Below are positions 26,501-34,999 of a stretch of 53,021 nt of DNA, piece after piece (position 1 is the stretch's first letter; each line of letters opens with the position of its first letter). Source of the DNA: a virus; IMG/VR virus record IMGVR_UViG_3300021197_001557, positions 54,112 to 107,132 of that record; one strand, given 5' to 3'. The position numbers were made by a program, and so were the translations under genes. The notes beneath the pieces are model-generated. The model searched no databases and was not told where the DNA came from. It was given only the letters and a program-made list of their open reading frames with translations.

Positions 26501-27981
26501 TACATTACACCTCTCCCATATCCACCTGAACGAGACCTTGTTCTAAATGTTCTTTGAACCTCTTGACTGACTTTATCGGCAATCTCACGAGCATTGCCAC
26601 CCCCGCTAACGGAGATATTGATGTTGTTTGTATCGCCGCCGCCGCCGCCGCCCATGCCTTTGACTGTGACTGGTATGCTACTGCCATCAGGAAGAGGGAC
26701 CACCGCTTCTGTCCCGTGCAGTGTAACCGGGTATCCTGATGAAGGTCCACGGGCAATACCGCCATCTGCAAAGCCGAGGAAGTCTCCAACACCGCCGACG
26801 AATCCACTTATGCCGTCAACAATGCCGTCAATAATATCAGTGATAGGTGATAAGAAGTCTAGGACTCCATCAACCCATTCTTCGACATATCCCCAAAGCG
26901 CATCAAAGGTATCCATAAAAATATCTCCGAATCCCACGATCAAGTCCCATACTTTGCCCCAATCGCCAGTGAAAACGGCTACAATGATTCTGATAATGTT
27001 GACGGCGACTCTCATTACGAACATGAAAAGGGCAACTGTAACTTGGAATGCCAACTTAAAACCAAGCCAATATGGGATTAAGAACGGAAGAATCCAATCC
27101 ACGAGTTTTATCACTATGGCTATGATGACAGCGACGATTCGTATTACAATACCTGCGACTTCAAACAACATTATGCCGACCTCAACTATGAAATCGATTA
27201 TGCCGCTTGAAATGAGGAAGTCAACAAAGCCACTTATGGCTCCTGTAATGAACGCAGTGACGCTTTCAAAAGTGACCCCCGAAGATTCCAAAGCCGCAAA
27301 AACAAGCCCAAAAGCCCACATGACCGACTCCATCAAACCGCCAACGGCATCAATCATCCCCTGTAATGCGCCTGTATCTGAAAGGTGTTGAAATATCTTT
27401 ACAATCGATTCTATTACCACGGCAACTATGGTGGTCCACATGGTATATCCTTGGATAATGCCTGCAAATATAGCCATCCCTGCGGCCATCAAAGGTTCGA
27501 TTATGGGCATAAAGTCTAGCCCCATGATTATCCCAATCAATTGCCCCACCGAGCCTATTATGCTCATGAAATTATCAATTATCCCCCCTAAAGCGTCTTG
27601 AATGGTGGGGAGCATATCGCCAAAGCCGCCCATTCCACCCCCTAAAAGACTCAACGCCATCATTAAAGCAAGGCCGATACCTATGGCCATAGTGAATGTC
27701 ATTACAATTTTGGTCATCCCCGAACCCAACATGCCAATTGTTTTGGTGATCGGTGCGGCGGCTTCGTCCATGGTCTCAAAAGCCTCGCTCACATCAGCCA
27801 TGACTTCAGTGGTGGTCTGCATTACCTGTTTCGATTTAATCCACAGGTCATAGAATGGACCAAATGCCTTGTTATACATTTTTGTATAGAGAGCGGCTGA
27901 TTGGACATTTTTAGTGAAACCGCCGATGGCAATACTTGCCGCCGCTATTTCACTTGTTGCCGCCGATGCACCTTCTGCCAT
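26500..27981 (-). CDS. Tape measure protein
   Basis: A 493-aa protein that scaffolds tail-tube assembly and sets tail length. The body is a series of long hydrophobic helices, several membrane-like (for example around residues 90-115, 135-160, 180-205 and 255-305). The C-terminus is typical of tape measures: F-A-D-G-G-I-A-R-G-P, T-E-A-V-V-P-L-P, a Gly-rich run, then I-N-I-S-V-S-G and a charged A-R-E-I-A-D-K-V-S-Q-E-V-Q helix. It is preceded by chaperone genes and followed by tail-tip genes, as expected. It is short for the family; at ~0.15 nm per residue a tail near 70-75 nm would follow. Confidence 0.85.
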   Translation of the reverse strand: MAEGASAATSEIAAASIAIGGFTKNVQSAALYTKMYNKAFGPFYDLWIKSKQVMQTTTEVMADVSEAFETMDEAAAPITKTIGMLGSGMTKIVMTFTMAIGIGLALMMALSLLGGGMGGFGDMLPTIQDALGGIIDNFMSIIGSVGQLIGIIMGLDFMPIIEPLMAAGMAIFAGIIQGYTMWTTIVAVVIESIVKIFQHLSDTGALQGMIDAVGGLMESVMWAFGLVFAALESSGVTFESVTAFITGAISGFVDFLISSGIIDFIVEVGIMLFEVAGIVIRIVAVIIAIVIKLVDWILPFLIPYWLGFKLAFQVTVALFMFVMRVAVNIIRIIVAVFTGDWGKVWDLIVGFGDIFMDTFDALWGYVEEWVDGVLDFLSPITDIIDGIVDGISGFVGGVGDFLGFADGGIARGPSSGYPVTLHGTEAVVPLPDGSSIPVTVKGMGGGGGGDTNNINISVSGGGNAREIADKVSQEVQRTFRTRSRSGGYGRGVM

Positions 27982-27982
27982 T

Positions 27983-28312
27983 CTATTCCCTCATTTGCTG
28001 ATTAACACGGTCAAAGTAGTCCTCGTCGCTGGTAGTGCGTAGTGGTCGCCCTCCTTTATGATTGGCCCCTTTGCCATTAGAACGGCCCATGTCTTTACGC
28101 ATTTTATCCATTTCGGCCTTTGTTGCCTCTTGGGAGACCCGCATGAAAATGAAATCGAGCATAACGCTGTCGTGTGATTGATCGTCCCACATGTGCGGTG
28201 GACATTTGAAATATGATGCAAGAGCAAAGGTCACTGTCTTGTGAGCCAGTAGCGTTTGCTGTGAGGGAGTAAAGTTGTTCTTCTCTCCGTCTGACTCAAT
28301 ATAATCCGTCAA
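27983..28312 (-). CDS. Tail assembly chaperone, downstream (T-like) part read by -1 frameshift
   Basis: A frame of 109 codons lying between the upstream chaperone gene and the tape measure, the lambda G/T position. It is in the -1 frame relative to the upstream gene and stays open back to a TGA just before the slippery site, so a -1 shift at 28330-28339 would fuse the two into one ~235-aa protein. The TTG at 28312 has no ribosome-binding sequence, which argues against independent initiation. The product is charged and helical with a basic Gly-rich tail (K-G-A-N-H-K-G-G-R-P). In this system both short and fused forms guide tape measure folding. Confidence 0.7.
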   Translation of the reverse strand: MTDYIESDGEKNNFTPSQQTLLAHKTVTFALASYFKCPPHMWDDQSHDSVMLDFIFMRVSQEATKAEMDKMRKDMGRSNGKGANHKGGRPLRTTSDEDYFDRVNQQMRE

Positions 28313-28323
28313 ATCGGAGAAGG

Positions 28324-28692
28324 TTATACCAAAGGGTTTGCTTCACCGCCGGATGCAAATTGTTGCATAATGTCCGTCAATGAAGGGAGGAACGCTTGGA
28401 TAGCGTCTCCGACTTCGGGTTTTAGATTCAATAGGTCTTCTTTGCTCAATGCGGGTTCTGTTCTGTCAATGCACCGTGTCAGCACATATCTCCAATACCC
28501 ACCGAGGTCAATAGAAGGAGATGCTTCGCCATCGACAACCTTGAAATCAACGAATTGAGACATTGCTTCTTGTTGCTCAATCCATGAAAGTGGTTTTACA
28601 TAGATAATCAGCGTTCCATCAGGCGTGTTGACCTCATGGCGATTGGCACTACGGCTCAATACAAACTTGCGATTATTCTGATCCTGTTGCAT
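28324..28692 (-). CDS. Tail assembly chaperone, upstream (G-like) part
   Basis: A 122-aa protein starting at ATG 28692 with GAGGTGG upstream; a longer frame to 28773 would overlap the previous gene by 100 bases and is less likely. It has a beta-rich start (H-E-V-N-T-P-D-G-T-L-I-I-Y-V-K-P) and a helical second half (S-K-E-D-L-L-N-L-K-P-E-V-G-D-A-I-Q-A-F-L-P), the usual build of G-type chaperones. Its stop lies just after a slippery sequence that connects it to the following frame. Confidence 0.7.
   Translation of the reverse strand: MQQDQNNRKFVLSRSANRHEVNTPDGTLIIYVKPLSWIEQQEAMSQFVDFKVVDGEASPSIDLGGYWRYVLTRCIDRTEPALSKEDLLNLKPEVGDAIQAFLPSLTDIMQQFASGGEANPLV
28330..28339 (-). promoter_or_regulatory. 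Programmed -1 ribosomal frameshift site
   Basis: Read on the minus strand the sequence is AAACCCTTTG, which holds two overlapping heptamers of the X-XXY-YYZ type in the correct frame: A-AAC-CCT and C-CCT-TTG. The upstream frame stops at TAA (28324-28326) just after it. Nine bases downstream TCTCCG (28315-28320) can pair with CGGAGA (28284-28289), a possible stimulatory hairpin with a 25-base loop. This is the arrangement used by tail chaperone genes of long-tailed phages. Confidence 0.75.
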
Positions 28693-29053
28693 CGTCTTCC
28701 ACCTCTTCAACAGTTTCTTCAGCCGGGGCTTCTGTTGAGTTTCCTTCTGTTTCAGCACTTTCATAACGCTCAATCAAATCCTTTTTGTTGCCATAAATCG
28801 GCAATCCTTTTTCCTTCAGCATAAGGCGAAGGTCGGTCACAGTCATATCCCATAGTCCTCCTGTTGGGTTCTCGACTACAATCGCTTCAGCCATAATTGA
28901 AGTGCCTGTTGAGTTGGAGTAATCAGGTAATGACACATGGACCTTCACTTCGTCAGCACCGAGTCCGGGGCCTGCATTTACTGATGTGCCTGTAATTGTC
29001 CAGTCAAGGGGCGTTCTGACCCCGTTTAATGTCACGAATCCTGATAGTCGCAT
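28673..29053 (-). CDS. SAP-domain-containing protein near the tail genes
   Basis: A 126-aa protein. Residues ~1-60 are beta-rich (G-F-V-T-L-N-G-V, V-K-V-H-V-S-L-P-D-Y). Residues ~68-97 match a SAP-type helix-extended-helix: M-T-V-T-D-L-R-L-M-L-K-E-K-G-L then N-K-K-D-L-I-E-R-Y. The last ~28 residues are strongly acidic. SAP folds often bind DNA but also occur in phage structural proteins as small interaction modules. It overlaps the chaperone start by 20 bases and follows the tail tube cluster. Confidence 0.55.
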   Translation of the reverse strand: MRLSGFVTLNGVRTPLDWTITGTSVNAGPGLGADEVKVHVSLPDYSNSTGTSIMAEAIVVENPTGGLWDMTVTDLRLMLKEKGLPIYGNKKDLIERYESAETEGNSTEAPAEETVEEVEDDATGSE

Positions 29054-29090
29054 AGACAGCCCACTACGGTATAACGCTTAATCATTACGC

Positions 29091-29519
29091 TTAATACTGG
29101 AATCTAGCGGGATTTCCTTTGAATCTAGGGTGGCCTTCAAACGCCGCTTGATCAGCAATTGCTTGTAATTCCTTTAGGCGTTGCTGGCTTTCTTTATGAC
29201 TTTTAAATCTCCCCTCCATTCTTTCAGTTGCTCCTGTTTTAGGCATGTTTCCCAGTGATTGTAAAGGAAAATCGGGGTCGCCTACATTAGCGGCTACGGT
29301 CCCCTGCATGTTGGCCACATTTGACATGTAATCCTCCGCCCAGCCTTCAGGGTCTCCTTTGTAAGGAGCCGGTATAGGGCTTTGCGAGACCGCCTGTGCG
29401 GTTTCTTGACCTCCAAGTGCCTGAAGTTGTTGCATGTCCTCTTCATAATCTCCCTTCAAGAATTGACTCCATGCGGAGTCCAATGCCTGCTTGTGAATCA
29501 TGTCTTCTGTTTTTGGCAT
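29091..29519 (-). CDS. Small protein with duplicated leader (copy 2)
   Basis: A 142-aa protein beginning M-P-K-T-E-D-M-I-H-K-Q-A-L-D-S-A-W-S, identical over its first 18 residues to the start of the upstream gene. I chose ATG 29519 over a longer frame because this start is shared, is preceded by GAGG, and lies ten bases after the preceding stop. After the leader the sequence differs: Gln-rich helices (M-Q-Q-L-Q-A-L-G) and a C-terminal basic/aromatic end. No family is recognised. It may be a virion-internal or assembly protein. Confidence 0.6.
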   Translation of the reverse strand: MPKTEDMIHKQALDSAWSQFLKGDYEEDMQQLQALGGQETAQAVSQSPIPAPYKGDPEGWAEDYMSNVANMQGTVAANVGDPDFPLQSLGNMPKTGATERMEGRFKSHKESQQRLKELQAIADQAAFEGHPRFKGNPARFQY

Positions 29520-29525
29520 TTTAAT
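29485..29525 (-). repeat. 41-bp direct repeat, copy 2 (gene-start leader)
   Basis: These 41 bases are identical to 30137-30177. They cover the last bases before ATG 29519 and the first ~11 codons. Similarity continues more loosely for about 20 further bases inside the gene. A recent duplication, or selection for an identical N-terminal peptide at DNA level, would explain it. Confidence 0.9.
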
Positions 29526-29529
29526 AGCC

Positions 29530-30171
29530 TCAATAGGTCCCATTATACCTTGATCGGGACCGGCCCATGGTGAGTTGTTTTGGTGCTTCATTTCGGGGCA
29601 TTTCCAACTGTGGTGGGTTTTCAAAACGGTCATAATACATAGGGTGAATCTCATCCGCTGACTGTCCGGGGTTTACCAGCCAGTCAGGAATCGGGTCCAT
29701 GACCGAATCTCCTGTCCCCTCGGTTCTCATACTGCTTTCTCCGGGTGCGTATTCAGGGTTTTTTGCCGTGTCTCTAGTTGAAACACGGGATTCACTGTTT
29801 TTATCAGGGAGAGCATACCCGTGTTTTCTGTCATAATCCGGGTGGGACGGGTCCCTTGCACCCCTTTCGTAGTGTTCAGGGTCGGGCCACATCACCTCTT
29901 TGTCTCCGGGGACTCTAGCACGCCGTTCCTTTAGGTCGGGGTTTTCTTCAAGCATCCCTCGCATTTCAGCATACATCTGCGACTCTTTTTCTCGCTCCCA
30001 ATCGGAGGTTGGTCTTGAGTCGTCAATTCTCGTTTGAAGGCGAGACAACTCCTCCCTCTTCTTATCAGCGTGCGCTCTATGACCATGCGGTTCATATGTG
30101 CCGTAAAACTTCAATAGACTCCATGCTGAATCTAGGGCCTGCTTGTGAATCATGTCTTCTGTTTTTGGCAT
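29530..30171 (-). CDS. Charged protein with duplicated leader (copy 1)
   Basis: A 213-aa hydrophilic protein starting ten bases after the tail tube stop. Residues 1-18 are shared exactly with the following gene; the leader then reads S-L-L-K-F (18-22). The remainder is very rich in Arg, Glu, Asp and Pro and probably disordered, with D-R-K-H-G-Y-A-L-P-D-K-N-S-E in the middle. No catalytic motif. The W-S-L-L-K element recalls W-S-L-I-K in the Cys-rich protein at 35000-35563. It may be packaged or processed during capsid maturation. Confidence 0.6.
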   Translation of the reverse strand: MPKTEDMIHKQALDSAWSLLKFYGTYEPHGHRAHADKKREELSRLQTRIDDSRPTSDWEREKESQMYAEMRGMLEENPDLKERRARVPGDKEVMWPDPEHYERGARDPSHPDYDRKHGYALPDKNSESRVSTRDTAKNPEYAPGESSMRTEGTGDSVMDPIPDWLVNPGQSADEIHPMYYDRFENPPQLEMPRNEAPKQLTMGRSRSRYNGTY

Positions 30172-30177
30172 TTTAAT
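30137..30177 (-). repeat. 41-bp direct repeat, copy 1 (gene-start leader)
   Basis: Identical to 29485-29525, spanning the start of the 213-aa gene at ATG 30171. The two copies lie 652 bases apart, so recombination between them would delete one gene neatly. Confidence 0.9.
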
Positions 30178-30181
30178 CACT

Positions 30182-32629
30182 TCATAGGGTGTAATATGGA
30201 TTTGTTTCTTCAATCTTCAAGTGTCGGACAACGCATTCAACTTCAACGGAGACTGGTCCTTTGTCATCAGGCAGTGGGTGGTTCGCTTTAACGATAGTAT
30301 AATCCTCAAGCGTGATTACTGTGTTTTGTCTTGTAGCCGCTGAACCTGTCTTGTTCATTCTGAACACGATGTCATTTGAATTAGTGTGATGCTTTCTAGT
30401 CCTCATTTCAGTCCAGTAGCGGTCATCCTCAACAATAGCCGAGAAGTTAAACTTGTATTCTCTCATTGCTTCTGTAATGTCAAGAGCCTGATGGGTTCCA
30501 CCATGTTGAACCTGATCACCGTCAAGAGTCTGTCCTTCAAATCCACGAACATACCAGCGAGCGGCGTTGTTGTTGGCAAGGCTAAACTCAAACTGTGTTC
30601 CACGGAGGACAGGTGCGCCGAATGCTTCAACGCTCAAGTCTTGGAAGAGATATGGCTTTTCACCGTCAACTGCAACACCTGAAACCAATCGATTAACAAA
30701 GGTATTCGCAGTGTTCTCAAACATACGGTGTGGGACAAACTTGTTGACAGTATCAGTATAATGCCGTGTAGCCTCATACTCCATTGTCAGTTTGCATTCA
30801 CCTTCGCTATCAGCCGCTAGTTTGGCGGATTGCACTTTACATCCATTGAAGAGTCGTAGCATTTGCTCACGACCCGGAGATGCGTCTGTTTGTCTATACG
30901 ATTGCTCGATCATGAATGTTGGGACATTAGTGTGTCCGAATAGCGTGTGAGACACACCATGAGCCAAAGCACCACCAGTGCCAATCATTGGGGTTCCTCT
31001 TCGGCCATCCTTGACAGTCAAAGCACCAGCCGTTGCATACACATAGCCCATTCTTTCAATGCCACATGATGCGGCAGTGTGGTCAAGTAGCCATGGTTCT
31101 TCGATATACAACTCGGTATTTCCTGCATTCTTGCCGATAATCCTGCGGATTTCATTCTTGAACACAGTTGGCAATGTAGCGTCAGCACCCGGAATAGAAT
31201 GGGTGTCTTTGTCGTAAATCTGAATATAATCGCCAGCGGAGTATTTCGCACCTAGGGTCGCATTAACCTTGACAAACACATCGCCTGAAGCAATGCTTGC
31301 AGTTGGCGAACCAAGAAGTTGGACAGGCACATCGACTGTGGCAACTCTCGCTTTAATTGCATCGATGTCGGCAACGGTCTTGTGCGCTGGTGCATCAACT
31401 AGGACTGAAGTGGATGCCGTAAATGTAGCGGAACCAGCACCGCTAGTGACAGTGATTGTTGCTGTTGGATAGGAGGTATATCCACTGCCTGCTTCAGTGA
31501 TTACGAATGAATCAATTGCGGTTCCAACGATAGTGACAGTCCCAGTGGCTTGAACGCCTCCTATGAGGTCAGGCGCACTAAAGACTACATCAGCGGTGTT
31601 TATCACTCCCGATTGACTTACATCAGCCAAAGCAGGCACTCCAACCGCTGAAGTAGCGGCGGCGAATGAACCGATCAAGACTTTACCGTCAGTGCCAAGA
31701 GTTTTGATAATTCCAGCCGCTGGGACTGTTTCATGAGAAGTGGCAAAGGTGGCTTCAGCAAAGACATGCCCCGCTGTTCCTGCATTGGTTCTAGCACCCA
31801 AAAAGATAGTCTGACCATCAGCACCACCAGTGAGGCTGTCGAGTCCAGTCGCCCCTAGTGTCGTTAGGTCTGTGACATTCACTTTATTGACCGACCCATA
31901 TGCTTGAACCGCCCAAATGTCAGTTGCACTGTCTTTGAGGTTCAATGGATTCTCGGTTAATATGGTTGCACCTGAAAAACTGTCAATGCTAGACAATTCT
32001 CCATCGCTCTTTGAAACACAGCCGCCAAGTGCATATTTCATCCACTTCAAGGTGTGTGCGTTTGTTTCCATGCTCCCACCGCCTAGTGTTTCACGACCAC
32101 TGGTCAATACATTGACATCTCGGCCCATGCCAATGACATGTTGCTTTCTGACATCAATTTCAGGTTCAGGCAATCCAAATGTGTTTAGCAACCCAATGAA
32201 TCCATCGCTTTTTACTTGAGACGATGCATCTATGCTTGCCGAATCAATGGTTGGACAGCCAACGCTATCGAGAGTAAAAATATCTGATGCCTTTGCATTG
32301 CCCGTAGTAGCCATTGCAGGTTGGACATTGATCGTATTTGATGAACAGTCATTCGCAGTGATGTAATAGGTGCGGCGTGTCGCTGAATAGTCATCAGACG
32401 CATATACATCTCCACCTGCTACACGAAGGACACATCCCACGAGAACATTATCAGGGACTGAATTATGGAACCACGCATTGCTACCGTATGTAATCACGGA
32501 GGTATTTGGCAATGTAGCGTGTGCCGCCACCGCCCAACCATCCGCACTGTTGTCGCCTTCTAGTCTCAATCCTGTTTCTTTGCCCCAAGATACTTCTGCT
32601 AAGTCGCCCTTGAATACTGTGTTTACCAT
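30182..32629 (-). CDS. Major tail tube protein, large form
   Basis: An 815-aa protein in the tail-tube position, after head-tail connection genes and before the chaperones. The C-terminal third is tube-like: M-L-R-L-F-N-G-C-K-V-Q-S-A-K-L, L-T-M-E-Y-E-A-T-R, and a final V-E-V-E-C-V-V-R-H-L-K strand. The N-terminal ~230 residues are beta-rich as well. The middle carries Ala/Thr-rich beta modules including G-S-G-Y-T-S-Y-P-T-A-T-I-T-V, a motif common in decorating domains. Usual tube proteins have 150-400 residues, so large surface insertions are likely. GAGGTG before ATG 32629 supports the start. Confidence 0.65.
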   Translation of the reverse strand: MVNTVFKGDLAEVSWGKETGLRLEGDNSADGWAVAAHATLPNTSVITYGSNAWFHNSVPDNVLVGCVLRVAGGDVYASDDYSATRRTYYITANDCSSNTINVQPAMATTGNAKASDIFTLDSVGCPTIDSASIDASSQVKSDGFIGLLNTFGLPEPEIDVRKQHVIGMGRDVNVLTSGRETLGGGSMETNAHTLKWMKYALGGCVSKSDGELSSIDSFSGATILTENPLNLKDSATDIWAVQAYGSVNKVNVTDLTTLGATGLDSLTGGADGQTIFLGARTNAGTAGHVFAEATFATSHETVPAAGIIKTLGTDGKVLIGSFAAATSAVGVPALADVSQSGVINTADVVFSAPDLIGGVQATGTVTIVGTAIDSFVITEAGSGYTSYPTATITVTSGAGSATFTASTSVLVDAPAHKTVADIDAIKARVATVDVPVQLLGSPTASIASGDVFVKVNATLGAKYSAGDYIQIYDKDTHSIPGADATLPTVFKNEIRRIIGKNAGNTELYIEEPWLLDHTAASCGIERMGYVYATAGALTVKDGRRGTPMIGTGGALAHGVSHTLFGHTNVPTFMIEQSYRQTDASPGREQMLRLFNGCKVQSAKLAADSEGECKLTMEYEATRHYTDTVNKFVPHRMFENTANTFVNRLVSGVAVDGEKPYLFQDLSVEAFGAPVLRGTQFEFSLANNNAARWYVRGFEGQTLDGDQVQHGGTHQALDITEAMREYKFNFSAIVEDDRYWTEMRTRKHHTNSNDIVFRMNKTGSAATRQNTVITLEDYTIVKANHPLPDDKGPVSVEVECVVRHLKIEETNPYYTL

Positions 32630-32640
32630 ATTTTTTCACC

Positions 32641-33072
32641 TCATACTGCCACTAACGGCTTGCTAAATGTAATGACCTCGGCCTGCATAGTGTAGCGGAA
32701 CATTCTCTTGCTACGGTCAGACAAGTCGGTTCGGGTCTTGAATATAACCCTGTCAAAGTTGGTTCCATCCCCTTTTCGATGGAGGTGGAGGATACGCCGG
32801 ACTTCATCACGAATTGCACTTAAACGCTCCCGGCTCTTTACGGTTCGCACATCGATGGTCAAATTGATATGCTCGTTAATGAAATCGAAAAGCAATTCAG
32901 GCTGTGCTTCGTTGTGTGCCGTTTCAAAAACACGCACAACATCCTTGTCTTGCATACGGACTCTTTTACCTTCGCCACGATCAAGAACGGCAATGTCCTC
33001 AATGCTTGGTTTAGGAGACACATTCCAATTAGAATTGAGCAAATTGACAATCGCTATAATGGCATCAGTCAT
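32641..33072 (-). CDS. Tail terminator/completion-like protein
   Basis: A 143-aa alpha/beta protein directly upstream of the tail tube gene, the normal site of the tail terminator. It has an N-terminal helix (D-A-I-I-A-I-V-N-L-L-N-S-N-W), a central strand (I-N-L-T-I-D-V-R-T-V), a helix with R-D-E-V-R-R-I-L, and a final pair of strands (R-Y-T-M-Q-A-E-V-I-T-F), fitting the compact fold of gpU/gp17-type terminators. Its ATG overlaps the preceding stop (TAATG). The role is inferred from place and fold outline. Confidence 0.5.
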   Translation of the reverse strand: MTDAIIAIVNLLNSNWNVSPKPSIEDIAVLDRGEGKRVRMQDKDVVRVFETAHNEAQPELLFDFINEHINLTIDVRTVKSRERLSAIRDEVRRILHLHRKGDGTNFDRVIFKTRTDLSDRSKRMFRYTMQAEVITFSKPLVAV

Positions 33073-33353
33073 TACTCAATCCCCCTGTATAGTTTATCTT
33101 TGAGGTGGTTAAACTTCATCCGATGAGGGTTATTTGGCAGTTGTATTTCGACAACATGCCCAATTTCCGCCTCGGTCATGTCTAGCCCATCCAATTCAGA
33201 CATAAGAGATTCACGCATGATTTGACCTTCTCGCCAATCATTTTCATTTGCTGGCAACTCTTTAGCGCACACATCCAACTTTTGAGATGTGTCTGTCAAA
33301 GACACCAACCATTCTTCGGTAATCGGGAACATTTTTTCAGCCATATCAGCCAC
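33072..33353 (-). CDS. Hypothetical small connector-region protein
   Basis: A 93-aa acidic, helical protein between the adaptor and terminator-like genes, overlapping both (eight and one bases). Contains one cysteine and a C-terminal basic stretch (N-P-H-R-M-K-F-N-H-L-K). Head-tail joining proteins of similar size are common at this place, but no sequence feature proves it. Confidence 0.5.
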   Translation of the reverse strand: MADMAEKMFPITEEWLVSLTDTSQKLDVCAKELPANENDWREGQIMRESLMSELDGLDMTEAEIGHVVEIQLPNNPHRMKFNHLKDKLYRGIE

Positions 33354-34983
33354 CCATACCCGCTACGATAATTGATTCTTGGAATGGGACCAACAACTGT
33401 TTTGCTTCAGTTTCCAACCTTTGCACTTTAGCGTTAAGGTCTATTCCTTGAGAGCCTTCGGGAAACATGACCGAATAATCATCAGCCATCAATATGTCAA
33501 TAACAACCAGTTTAGTGCAAGCGTCTTCGATCATCTTATCGACATACCTTTCGCCAAACACATATGAAATCTTTAGGCTATGGTTCTCAAAGAAGGGGTA
33601 TTGATTGTTAAACATGATTGCCCCGTTGTCCTCCATTGACCACCAGTCTGTTTGGCGTTCTTCAGAAGTGGCATCGCTATTGAATCGGTGTTGAGTCAGG
33701 GTATCTGTTGCCGAGACATTATCAGCAAAAGTCCCTGATAAATCGGTGACAATCGTGAATGTATTGCCCACACGGGTGCATAACGCTACATGATTACCCG
33801 AACATACAATGCCATACCCTAGTGCGAAGGTTCCTGCATCGTCAACAACAAACGAGGTGATAGGAGGCCCGGTCACGGATGTAATCGTGGTTGTGGCCGT
33901 AGCCCCTAAAGTGAATGTGAATGAATTGTTATTGGTGAGGCCAATAGTGGCTTCCTCCCCCTCCTCCGTTGAACGCATACTGCTGATCATAATTTTACCA
34001 TCGCCTTCATCGCTGTTGGCAGTGGCCAAAAACTCATGACAGACATTCAATGGTTTAGCAATTCCATTTGAATCGGTTCCTTCAGTTAAATTGCCTATTT
34101 GTATAGCGGTCTTTTCAGCGGCGGCATCCTGATTGACTAAGTTTGAAATCTGTTGAGCAATGGTTTTTATGCCGAAGTCTTTGCTCCATTGAGTATTGCC
34201 TGAACCCTGTTCAAGGGTTGCTGTTGCATTTACTCCACCGGGACATAGGAAAAACTTGTCTGATGCTTGTATCTGTGTTGGGTTTGTCACGGCCAATTTG
34301 ATACGAGAGGAACCTAATTCTCGATAGTAATCCCCCTGCCACACCGAAAGCCGTAAAATGCGTTGAACGGCTCTATTCTTCAGATATACCGCACCCACAT
34401 AATCGGTGTAGTATCTCCTTCGATATGGTTTGAAAGTGGTAAAGTTTTGATACTCGTCTGATACAAGACTTGGCCTCCACGACATACGGGTGGTCCTGTC
34501 AATGTAATCCTGTCTTTGTTTGATCAGGTCTTCAACATGGGATTTGCTCAAACCTCTTTCTTTGCTATTGCTTATTGAAGAGTTGGCTTGGACAACAGCA
34601 GTTTGAGCGGTTGTATATGCAACTCCGGGGTCTTCAGCAATGAGGTTCACTTTTCCCCCAGTGCCTGCTGATTTGACTAAGGACACGCTTAGAGTTGAAC
34701 CCATTGATTCAACATTGTCATAAACAGTGATACTGTCGCCCGCTGAAAAACCCCAGCGTCGATAGTCGGCTCCTCCAATGGGGATTAAAATGTAATTTGT
34801 TAAAGCGGTTAATGAAGCGTCAATGTTCGCACCAGTATCAACAGTGGTGTCCCCCGCTAGAGTCACGGGTTCAGGAAGTGGCAATTGTAGGTAATCGCTT
34901 ACTTTTTGGACAGTGGTGTAAACCAAGTCGTCAGGATATAACGGCTGACTAGGCCGATGACCCGGATGAAAGACTCTTGGCAT
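33346..34983 (-). CDS. Head-tail adaptor (connector) protein with inserted domains
   Basis: A 545-aa protein. The opening (L-V-Y-T-T-V-Q-K-V-S-D-Y-L-Q-L-P) and the end (Y-V-D-K-M-I-E-D-A-C-T-K-L-V-V-I-D-I-L then L-N-A-K-V-Q-R-L-E-T-E-A-K-Q-L-L) are the helices expected of a gp6/gp15-type adaptor ring. Between them lie beta-rich segments: residues ~40-135 form a Gly/Thr-rich domain and ~230-440 another, making it about three to five times the usual adaptor size. It follows the Cys-rich genes and precedes terminator-like genes. GGAGGGGGG before the ATG is a good ribosome-binding site. Confidence 0.55.
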   Translation of the reverse strand: MPRVFHPGHRPSQPLYPDDLVYTTVQKVSDYLQLPLPEPVTLAGDTTVDTGANIDASLTALTNYILIPIGGADYRRWGFSAGDSITVYDNVESMGSTLSVSLVKSAGTGGKVNLIAEDPGVAYTTAQTAVVQANSSISNSKERGLSKSHVEDLIKQRQDYIDRTTRMSWRPSLVSDEYQNFTTFKPYRRRYYTDYVGAVYLKNRAVQRILRLSVWQGDYYRELGSSRIKLAVTNPTQIQASDKFFLCPGGVNATATLEQGSGNTQWSKDFGIKTIAQQISNLVNQDAAAEKTAIQIGNLTEGTDSNGIAKPLNVCHEFLATANSDEGDGKIMISSMRSTEEGEEATIGLTNNNSFTFTLGATATTTITSVTGPPITSFVVDDAGTFALGYGIVCSGNHVALCTRVGNTFTIVTDLSGTFADNVSATDTLTQHRFNSDATSEERQTDWWSMEDNGAIMFNNQYPFFENHSLKISYVFGERYVDKMIEDACTKLVVIDILMADDYSVMFPEGSQGIDLNAKVQRLETEAKQLLVPFQESIIVAGMGG

Positions 34984-34999
34984 ACATTACCCCCCCTCC

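Noticed and set aside
26594-27391. A 265-aa plus-strand open frame opposite the tape measure
   Set aside because: Its sequence is Pro/Thr/Ser/Ile-rich low complexity caused by the complement of hydrophobic tape-measure codons; the minus-strand protein has clear family features.
28310-28312. TTG as an independent start of the downstream chaperone frame
   Set aside because: No ribosome-binding sequence precedes it, while the slippery site and frame relation explain expression by frameshift.
28693-28773. Longer N-terminus for the upstream chaperone
   Set aside because: It would overlap the preceding gene by 100 bases and adds a Lys/Gln-rich stretch; ATG 28692 has a good ribosome-binding site.
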